From the NCBI GenBank assembly GCA_964017185.1, contig OZ024878.1, positions 19,161,851-19,225,850 of the forward strand: a stretch of DNA of 64,000 nucleotides, read 5' to 3'. A program made the translations under genes and the position numbers. The DNA is from Rugalucina vietnamica (Eukaryota; Mollusca; Bivalvia; Lucinida; Lucinidae). Below are positions 11,801 to 22,829 of this stretch, piece after piece. Every line of letters starts with the position of its first letter. Positions within the stretch are counted from its first letter, which is position 1. The notes under the pieces are model-generated. The model saw nothing but the letters and a program-made list of their open reading frames with translations, was not told the origin of the DNA and ran no database searches.

Positions 11801-14800
11801 ATGTTAAAATTGTCAAAATTAGTTGTAAATTCAGGTTCAAAACCCAAAAACTAGTAATTAAGTTTGTTGGCATTTTAACATTTATGAGCAGGATAAATTT
11901 TAAGTCTCAGCTGAGTTGAGCATGAAAAAAGTTTTAGAACCTCAGGGCCTGGCTCGAATATGCAACCCAAGGTGCAACAGGGGAGTGTGTTTACCATAAT
12001 GCCACGCAGGCTTCTGTATATAAAATGCCATTTGAACCTATTCTTTGAAAAACAAAGGCTTATTCATAAATCACGGTGAGGAAACTACATAGACGGAGCC
12101 ATTGGCTCTGTTAAGGAAATCTTGTGTGAGGTTTTCCGGTCACGTGCGTCGCCGTCAATATCGGATGTTTAGGTGGACACGAAAACGTAAGTTTTCCATT
12201 TATTGTCAAAATTTGATTTTATACTGAACATTAGCGAGAAAAGGGGAATTGTATGAGGTACCCATGACTTTTAACTTATTTCCTTGTCTGTTTGCGAGTT
12301 CCAAGTCGGCGCGGTTTTGTCTGAATCACTTTTGCAGTTGGCCACGGCAAGGTAAACAAAGGTCATTTTCTATAATGACCACAGGCTTTCTATTGCTCTT
12401 TCTGCATAAATATTACTTATCTAAATGTTTAGACCGTCCGAATGTATGAATTGATTATCTAATCCTTCCCCACTCACGAAAAACAAAAATTGAATCAAAA
12501 TAAAAAAAAATGAGAAAAAATAAACAATGGCTCCGTCCATATCGGCCGGCTCTGTCTATATCGGCTGGCTCCGCTGTGTGAGGGTGAGTTTTAGAAGCGA
12601 TAGTTTTTTTTTCGCTATTGGGTTACCAGTCAAAAGTGAGACTTTTTGAAAGTTATTTTTGGAATGATGATGCTTTTCATCTATCATTTCAAAAAGGGCG
12701 GCGCCGTGGTTAAAGTGGTTGACTTCAGTGCTCTTGATCATTCGACCATATCATCCTGTGGGTGCAAGGCACTCTCGGGCAACGTGGACAAGCCAAGTTT
12801 TGCTTGCGGGTGTGCCGGGTGTTTTTCCCGGGGTACTCCCGTTTTCATCCCACTTACCGACCCATTCGTCTTAATACCAGTGAAACAGCTTGGGGACGCA
12901 AAACTGAATAAAACCAACATTTGAGAATAGCCTTTATAAAAGTTTGGCGGGTTTGTCTGAAGTTGACACTCCAGACTTGAAAACTTACTGCACCAAGTGC
13001 GAAGATCTGTTGTTGTCACCTCGGTCGTCCGCGTTCCGGTGCGCGTCCGCGTTCCCGTCACACTGATAAATAGTTTTTATAAGTCCAGATCATGGCAACA
13101 ACTTATCATAGAGGGTCCAAGTACTCAGTAGGGTTGGCTTTTATTCCATGACTATACAGCAGAAAAGTCAATTTTCTAAGGTGTTCTAGATTTGAACCCC
13201 TAGCCCCACCCACCTGGGGCCCATGCCATGGAATGAAAGCCAACCCTACTGAGTACCTATGGTCCAAGTTTGGATCCTCTATGATAAGTTGTTGCCATAA
13301 TCTGGACTTATAAAAACCATTCATCAGTGTGACGGGAACGCGGACGCGCACGGGAACGCAGACGACCGTGGTGAATACAATAGCTCTTCGCACTTCGTGC
13401 AGTAAGTACTCAAGTCTGGAGTGTCAACTTCAGACAAACTTGCCAAACGTTTATAAAGGTTATTCTCAAATGTTGGTTTTATTCAGTTTTGTGTCCCACA
13501 AGCTGTTATTGAGACGAATGGATCGGTAAGTGGGACGAAAACGGGAGTACCCCGGGAAAAACACCCGGTACACCCGCAAACAGAACTTGGCTTGTCCACG
13601 TTGCCCGAGAGTGCCTTGCACCCACAGAGTGATATGGTTGAATGATCAAGAGCACTGAAGTCAACCATTTTAACCACGGCGCCGCCCTTTTTGAAATGAT
13701 AGATGGTTCGAGAAAAGCATCATCATTCCAAAAATAACTTTCAAAAAGTCTCACTTTTGACTGGTAAACCCAATAGCGAAAAAATTTATCGCTCCTAAAA
13801 CTCACCCTTATACAGCGGAGCCAGCCGATATAGACAGAGCCGGCCGATATGGACGGAGCCATTGTTTATTTTTTCTCATTTTTATTTATTTTGATTCAAT
13901 TTTTGTTTTTCGTGAGTGGGGAAGGATTAGATAATCAATTCATACATTCGGACGGTCTAAAAATTTAGATAAGTAATATTTATGCAGAAAGAGCAATAGA
14001 AAGCCTGTGGTCATTATAGAAAATGACCTTTGTTTACCTCGCCGTGGCTCACGGCAAAAGTGATTCAGACAAAACCGCGCCGACTTGGAACTCGCAAACA
14101 GACAAGGAAGTAAGTTGAAAGTCATGGGCCCCTCATACAATTCCCCTTTCCTCGCTAATGTTCAGCATAAAATCAAATTTTGACAATAAATGGAAAACTT
14201 ACGTTTTCGTGTCCACCGAAACAGCCGATATTGACGGCGCCGCACGTGACCGGAAAACCACACACAAGATTTCCTTAACAGAGCCAGTGGCTCCGTCTAT
14301 GTAGTTTCCTCACCGTGATAAATGTAGTAAAAATGCTTAGCATAATTACAAGCATTTTTGGACAGAATAAATTTGCAAGTCCGGTGAGTATGAAAAATGG
14401 TATAACCTATGAGACAAATTATCTAAATTAGAAACTTACACAAAGAGTTATCTTGGAACCAAGCTTTTTTTCCCCTTTTTTACATTGAAATCATTTCCCT
14501 AATCTTCAGTTAGATAAGAGAACTGTTCGTATTGTTTTTCCAGGTACATGTACTGGACAGATTGGGGCAAGAAACCAAAAATAGAGCGAGCGAGTCTCGA
14601 CGGAAGTCGACGATCAACTATAATCGACAGCGACCTTGGCTGGCCCAATGGTGTAGCTGTCGACTTCACGGAGAATAACCCAAAGATCTACTGGGCGGAT
14701 GCGAAGAAGGATAAGATTGAAGTTGCGAACCTGGACGGGACAGGGCGACGAGTTCTAGTCAACCAAAATCTACCTCATGTGTTTGGGTTTAGTTTGTTAG

Positions 14801-17800
14801 GTTAGTATTATTCTACCTAACTAGAAAGATATTTTTGTTCCATACTTGTGTAGGTGAGGTTTACAATACATAGGATACATAGGGGATCTTACATCCATGA
14901 GAAATGAAATGACCACATGGCCGATTATCTTTTTTTTTTCACATGACCTTGACAAAAGCACAGTTGATCAGCACCTTTTTTTTGCACACCACCAATAGTA
15001 CAATCCTTCAGGCCTCTTCTTCTTAAAACGGAAATTTCAAGATTCTAGCCTTTTTCATTGACTGTATAGGATAGTTTGTGTCGAACCCAAGATACTGAAT
15101 TACTGAATAACTTCATGTATCTTCAGGTGATTATATATACTGGACTGACTGGCAAAGACGGTCGATAGAAAGGGTAAATAAACGTAGCGGGCAGGAGCGA
15201 GAACTCATCATAGACCAGCTCCCTGATCTTATGGGGCTCAAGGCTGTCAATGTGAAGAAGGCAGAAGGTTGGTATTCATTTAGCTATGTCATGAGAAAAC
15301 AGATATTTTCCTATGCGAAAACAAAGGCGCAGATCAGCTTCGCCAATCAAAGCCAAATTTCATGTGAAGCATCTATAGAATGGGGGAATCAGTGTGTATA
15401 TAAATAATCAAGGTCACATGACCAAGATGGCCGCCATGCCCATATATGGTATAAACCCTTCAAAAATCTTCTCCGGAACCAGTGGACCAATTTCAAAGAA
15501 ACTTGGCATGAAGCATCGATGACTCAAGTACTACAACATATGTATAAATCATGACCCTGTGATGACCTTGACCTATTTTAAGGCAAGGTCAACATGGGTT
15601 TCCTATGTATTTGAATGGGTAAACTGTTAAAATGTCATTTGAAGGGAAAAACTTGTATGGACAGTATATTGATTATTCTGAAAAAAAATGGCCCAAGGGC
15701 TTCATCTGCCCCTATACTGGGACTATTTTCTATAACATTCGTATATACAGCAGATCTCAGGTGAGCGTTTACAGGACCATTGGTCCTCTGGTTTAGCTGT
15801 TGGGAACGCAAATTTTGAATAAAATCATACGTTCCGCATTGCGGCTAATACAGTGTGGAATATAAAGACAAAAATACTCCTGTTTACTGATTTTGTCTTT
15901 CTGGATTGCTAGCTGTAAATGACATGGCTTGTATTAAACTATTCTAAGGATTCACAATTAAAATTGCCCTGACATAAAATTTACTGAAGTTTTAATTTTG
16001 TCAAATTTATTGCTTTAAATTTGATACTTAAATGAGATAGCTAAGCGTGAGAAAGTTTAAGTAATTGCACAACTTAGCAGTAATTTCACACTTGATGCTC
16101 CAAAACTAGATGAGACTGATTAAGGTTTTCCTGTCTCTTTAACTCATATAAGCCTGGCTTCCTTTTTAGCTTGCCTGCACGAAGTGCATAGAGCTATTGT
16201 AGTCACCTCGGACGTCCCCGTTTACGTGTACGTCCGTGTCCGCATCACACTTTCGGCTAAAGTTTTTTATAAGTCTATATCTCTTGACCATGTTGATGGA
16301 TCAAGTTAATACTTTGCATGTTGCTAGATATTGGTCTGAAGTTTTACGAAATACCATCATGACCCACCCTGGGTGACCTTGAGGTCAAGGTCACGGACTT
16401 AGAAATTTTGTGTTTAAGTTTTTGGTTAAAGTTTTTGTAAGTCTATATCTTGACCATATTGATGGATCAAGTTGATACTTTGCATGTTGCTAGATATTGG
16501 TCTGAAGTTTTACGCAGTACCACCATGACCCACCCTGGGTGACCTTGAGGTCAAGGACTTAGAAATTTTGTGTTTAAGTTTTTGGTTAAAGTTTTTGTAA
16601 GTCTATATCTCTTGACCATATTGATGGATTGAGTTGATACTTTGCATGTTGCTAGATATTGGTCTGAAGTTTTATGCAGTACCATCATGACCCACCCTGG
16701 GTGACCAAGGGTTTCTGACCAGGTCAGACACAAATCTGCCTGTACAGCAGTAATGTAAGAGAGCTTTAAGCTTGAATTATCAGATTTAAGAAGAGGAATC
16801 CTACTATTTGAGAAGTGACATCAAAATCGATGATAAGCCGTGCAGCTACTGCACGGCTGCTTTTCGTCTTTGTTTTCGCATATGTAAAAAAGCAGGTTTT
16901 CTCAGGATGTAGCTCAGATATTGCTGATTTAAAATTTTTTGTCTCTTTAATTATTACTTTTTCCTTTGATCGTTTTACTGTAAATTTTCTAAAATTTAAA
17001 ATACTAGTCTAATTTTTCTTACTTAAAAGTTTTCACTTTCATCCCTAACAACAGTGAAGATCGTAGATTGGAAAAATTTAAAAGCCTTTCTTTTTGATTA
17101 TCATCAAGTTAAAATTGTCAATTTATTAACACCAACTGTTGTAGTCAAACACAGATTAAAAAAGACAGCATGTCTGCTGTCTCTATTTGTCTGCTGTCTC
17201 TATTTCAAAACCAAACATTAATTGAGTGACTGCATCAGTAAAAAAGCAATCTGCATTATGCGAAAACAAAGGCACAGATCAGCTGTGCAGTGACTGCACA
17301 GCTGATCATCGCCTTTGTTTTTGCTACACTGACTCTTCTTCCGTAATCCTAATTTTCAAGCTTCTAGCCTTCTGCTGAGACTGTATCAATTGTGGTTAAA
17401 GTATTGTGCACTAAGTATCTCCATTTTTTCTATCCTTTTTCCAGGAACCAATCCCTGTGCCATCCATAATGGCGGCTGTAGCCACTTGTGTCTGTTCACA
17501 CCTGACGGCCCCGTGTGTGCATGCCCCATGGGCCTGGAGCTTCTCAGCAACGGGAAGATATGTATTGTCCCCGACGCGTTCCTGCTGTTCACGCAGAATT
17601 CTGATATCAAGAGGATGTCGCTGGCGGCCGATCATCGCGTGGCTCAGATACCAATCAAGAATGTACAGAAAGCATTGGCGATAGATTTTGACATCAACGA
17701 TAACAAGATATACTGGGCAGATGGTGATAGGAAGGTAGGATATGGGGGTTATTACATGATCTACAAATAGACCAAATTTCATTGGCTGATAGAGATGGGA

Positions 17801-20800
17801 AGATAAAAGATGTAGCTTTGTATCAATGTCATTGTTACTAGAGAGTGCTTAGTAAATGTAGAATCAACGTTCAAAGTGCAGAGAATGTGCAAAATTTTGA
17901 AGTCTTTAGCTCTCATTATAATAGTTTTATTTTCACAGACATTGTAGAATAGATTATACTAAATAGCATTCTTTGTGATTCTTCTTTCCAAATTTCTACC
18001 AATATCTGTGCAATAATAAGAGTGAATCTCTGATCAAATCAATGAAATGCAAAGTTTTATCAACTTAAATTAATAGGATGAAACAGTTGCAAGTTTGAAT
18101 GCTAAAAGAGTAATTTTAAATTGCATGCCAAGTACATGTATGCAGCAAAAGTGCATAAACCCTAACCAGAGCATATCTTTGACAAACAATGGCACAGATT
18201 TGGGTCTATACTGTCAAGATTGGCAAAAAGTTGGAATATTAACTCATTTAAGCCTGGTGTCCCTTTTATGGGACATAGGCAAATAGAATAGCCCCAGATG
18301 TGATGCAGCAGAACGCCACATCCCATCTGGGGGGCTATTCTGTTTGCTTAGAGAAATTTCTTCGAAAAATGAAATAAAAAATAAAGATGACTCCTAAAAC
18401 CCCTAAAATTGACAGTAAACTCTCCCAAATGATAATGATGGGCGAATCCATTCGTCAAATATGGGTTAAATGATATAAACTTATAACTTCAGAGTATAAG
18501 CCGAGCCTTTATGAATGGAAGTGCCTCAGAGACCATAGTAGAGTTTGGTGTGATATACCCGGAGGGGATGGCGGTAGATTGGGTGGCTCACAATATCTAC
18601 TGGGTTGACACGGGCTCCACCCGGATAGAGGTTGCCAAGCTAGATGGGTCGTCACGGAAGGTCTTGATCTGGAAGAACCTTACTCATCCCAGGGCGCTGG
18701 CTCTGGACCCTCCTAATGGGTAAGAGTTTTTGATGAAAAAAAAAAGAGTAAAATATCATTTAGTTTCACCTTTACACAGATTTAGCGAGAATAACTTTTA
18801 TCAGACATGAATTTAAGGTCCAATGTTTCACCATTAAATACTTGATTGTGATGTAAAAATACTTGACACTTAATTACTCACATAGCAACATTATTTTTGA
18901 TACAGACCTTATAAAGCTTAGAACAAGAACCACACTTTCACGAGTTCTTTATTTCTAAAACAAAATTGGGAGTTATCCATATTATAAACAAAATCAGTCT
19001 TTTCTTTTCCCCAAAATTTGTAAACATTGTACTACATCAGAGATACAGACTGAACAAAAATCTTCTTTAATCATATCTACAAAGACATAAAAGCGATATG
19101 AGCTGCGAAGTGAGAAAACCAGTCTTCTTGGTTTCCAACCAGGTCTGACACAAACCAGCCTGTACAGCTTCAGAAAAAGGCTAGAAGTTACTGCGAAGCT
19201 GATCTGCGCCTTTGTTTTTGCATAGGCAAAAATCCGGTTTTCTCACGATGCAGCTGATAAATGTGTGTTGTAGGTACATGTATTGGACGGACTGGGCACA
19301 ACCGCCAAAGCTAGAGCGAGCCTGGCTGGATGGTACCCATCGTACAGTAATTCTTGATGATATAGGCCGGGTGTATGGTTTTACAATAGACTACTCTCAA
19401 GGGAAATTGTACTGGGCAGATATTGATAAAATGGTGATTGAATCTGCTGCACTAGACGGTGAGTTTGATTGGACAGAGTAAAAAATTTGAGACCATATAT
19501 TCTGTGATAAACCGCTTGTAAAACTGGATGTTGTGTGGAATGCTTATGGTTGGTCATTGGTTTGGTTTAATATTGGGATAAAAAAAAAATATTGAAAGTT
19601 AAGAAGTGCATTAGAAACGGGATAACTATTCAAAATTTTCCTGTGTGGAGGCATTTAAAATATGAGCCTGTGCATGAGAAAACCAACAATTTGCATAGGC
19701 GAAAACAAAGCCGCAGATCAGCTTCGCGGTAACCGCGAAGCTGATCAGCGCCTTTGTTTTCGCTACACAGATAGTACAATCCTTCTTCCTCTTAAATCCA
19801 AAAGTTTAGGTCTCTAGGCTGCTTCTGTGACTTTACAGGCCGGTTTGTGTCAGACCTGGTCAGAATCCCAAATTGTTGGTTTTCTCACGCACAGGCTCAT
19901 ATGGTCAAAAATCCTGTTGTCTGGCTTTCCCGATACGTCACTGTTGAGCAGACTTCCTGACTTGAGCCGCCATATGTGAAAACCAACAATTTACATAGGG
20001 GAAAACAAAGGTGCAAAGTAACTGCGAAGCTGATCAGCGCCTTTGTTTTTGCTACATGGATAGTACAATTCCTCTTCTTCTTAAATCCAAAATTTCAAGC
20101 TTCTAACATTCTTCTGTGATTGTACAGCCCGGTTTGTGTTGGACCTGGTTGGAACCCAAATCGTTTGTTTTCTCATGCTCGGGCTCACTTTATATCTTTA
20201 TTTTTCTGACTTAATCGCCCTATTCACAATCTGATTTCTTTTTCGTTTCTAGGCAGTAACAGAACAGTTGTCACCAATACCAGTGTACCCAGTCCAATGG
20301 CCTTGACCCAGTATCAAGACTTCCTGTATTGGGCAGACTGGGAGCTCAAAAGTATAGAAAAAGCCAACAAAACATCGGGTAAAAACAGGACTACAGTCCA
20401 ATACAATCTTGACAAGGTGATGGACATCCTGGTGTTTCACCACTCGAGACAGGCAGGCTGGAATGCCTGTAACGGGAACAATGGAGGATGTTCTCACTTG
20501 TGCCTGGCTCACCCGGTGATTCCAGACAGTAATGAGACCCACACCTGTGCTTGCCCCACCCACTACGAACTGTATGCTGATAATAAAACTTGTAGAGGTA
20601 AGGAACACTGGAAACATTTATTGAATGTGCATTTACATTATATTGTGAATTTTATAGCTGCAATGATTGACGGTCAAGATGCATCTTACCTTTTTGGTGA
20701 TACTGGATATTTAGATGGTATCTTGTTCTACCTTATGGAAACTGAAGATTTAATTTGTTTGTCAGAACAGATAGTTTGAGTCTGAAGTCCAATTTAATTC

Positions 20801-22793
20801 TATGTCTGTTGTAATCTTTAAATACCAGCCTGTTGAAACTTGAAACAAGTACATGTACTTTGAATGCCTTTTATGGGCACTTCAGTGCTAAAAACATTAA
20901 GGGGCATGTTGATTACCAGTATACTTGTTTATTACCAGTTGATTCTACTACTGTAAATTTTCATGTGACTTTTATTTCGCGAATTTTCTATTTCCGAATT
21001 ATTAGCGAGTTCTTGAATTTGCGAGTAAGTGTCTTTGTATTCTATAAAGTTTATAGTGACTCTTTATTAGCGAGAACTCTGAATTCGCAAGGCAACCAAT
21101 TCGCGAATATTAGCCAAAATTAAGTTGTCACGAATATTTCCGGATCTGCAGTAACTGTAGATTTTGAATTGTAATGAAAATGTGTTTTGCCCTCTGATTG
21201 TACGATGACCAACTCAATTATTTGTTTTTCAGCTCCCGAGTCATTCCTGTTGTTCAGTCAGAAGAACGAGATCAGTCGTCTTGTTATTGAGCAGTCTGAC
21301 CCTAGTAGCTCACCTCACGTTGTCCTGCCCATTAAACAACTACGCAATATAAGAGCCATAGACTTTGACCCAGTCAGGAAGTTTGTGTATTGGATAGGGG
21401 GAAAGTCTCGGGTTATCAAACGGGCCAAGTTGGATGGCACACAGGTAATAAATGAAGTGAAACTCTTCATTAGATAAATGTAGTGAAGCTAAGGTGTATA
21501 GGTTTTAAAAGATAACTGTTATTTCATTGTTCGGTGGCATGTCTGATTCAGAACAAAGTGGATCTGTGATCAATTTTCATGTCAGGCACACTACACCTTG
21601 ACCTCTTTATAACATGGTTGGTTATAGCACGGTTTTGGATAAAACACAGACCATTCATGGACCCCAAATAGTCTAATTTTGCTATTATCTATATATTTTA
21701 CTCTCGTTATAACACGGATTGGATAGCTAACACAGAAATTGTCTTGGACCCCAACAATAGTGTTATAAAGAGGTTGAGGTGTATTTTGTTTTATGAAAAT
21801 TTGGTCATGAAAAGTTTTCTATGACCATTCTGTCTCTTCTGCCGATTCAAAAAGTCTGAAGAGAAGTAATAGAAATGTGCACAGAGTAATGGTAACCTGC
21901 CTCTGGGAGGTTCATCATGAAAACATGTCCGTGCAATGAATACCCCCTTAAACCCCACTTTTATATGGTAAAACTGGGGTATGCAGGGGTATACCTATTT
22001 TATTTTTGCTCCAAAACATAGATTGTGGGTACTCGTTAGAACCGCCTCGGCGAGGCGGTTCTAACGCGTACCCACAATCTATGTTTTGAGCAAAAATAAG
22101 AAAAATATCAAATTTTCTGATGAAATTTTTCCTCTTTTACAACTTAAAAAATCTCTGTGTATTACATGGGCAAGTAAAAAAGTCTGAAGAGAAGTAATAG
22201 AAATGTGCACAGAGTAATGGTAACCTGCCTCTGGGAGGTTTGCCAGTGAATACATTATGAAAACACGCCCATGCAATATACAGAGATTTTTTAAGTTGTA
22301 AAAATTGAAAAAAACCAGTAGAAAATCTTTGATATTTTTCTTATTTTTGCTCAAAACATAGATTGTGGGTACACGTTAGAACCGCCTCAGTGAGGCGGTT
22401 CTAACGAGTACCCACAATCTATGTTTTGGAGAAAAAATAAGAAAAATAGGTATACCCCTGCATACCCCAGTTTTGCTATGTAAAAGTGGGGTTCAAAGGG
22501 GTATACACTACACGGACATGTTTTCCCGATATAGTGTGGCTAAGATAACTGACTGTCCCAACAAGGCCTTTAAAAATGTGACTTGGCAGTTGACTGTGGG
22601 TCTTAAGTACCAATTCAAAACAAACCATCAAAATTTAGGGTAGAAAGGTAAAAGTAGGCAATGGTCAGGAAATGGCATAATCAGAAAGAAATTCCCACTC
22701 CGAAAACCGAGGTGGGGAAAAAAATAAAATTGACAATTTAGGACTTATTCTAAAAAACGAATCGTAAGCCGAGTGGGCTTAGACTAGTTTTAC

Positions 22794-22829
<36 letters not shown>

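Larger units (their letters stand above)
12070..14319. repeat. Giant foldback palindrome, 2.25 kb
   Basis: The left arm 12070 to about 13160 and right arm about 13222 to 14319 are inverse copies, by eye well above 90% identical, around a spacer of about 60 bp. The outer end is atcacggtgaggaaactac and the inner end ggttggcttt.attccatg. Both arms include a SINE and a gcgtccgcgttcccgtcac block. All ORFs in it are shadows. It sits in the intron between propeller-2 exons. Confidence 0.88.

Noticed and set aside
12249..14140. Several 60-118 codon frames on both strands
   Set aside because: They come in mirrored pairs because the region is a palindrome; they include SINE sequence and have no domain.
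17411..17782. 123-codon antisense frame over the EGF2 exon
   Set aside because: Shadow of a real exon with conserved + strand protein and splice sites.
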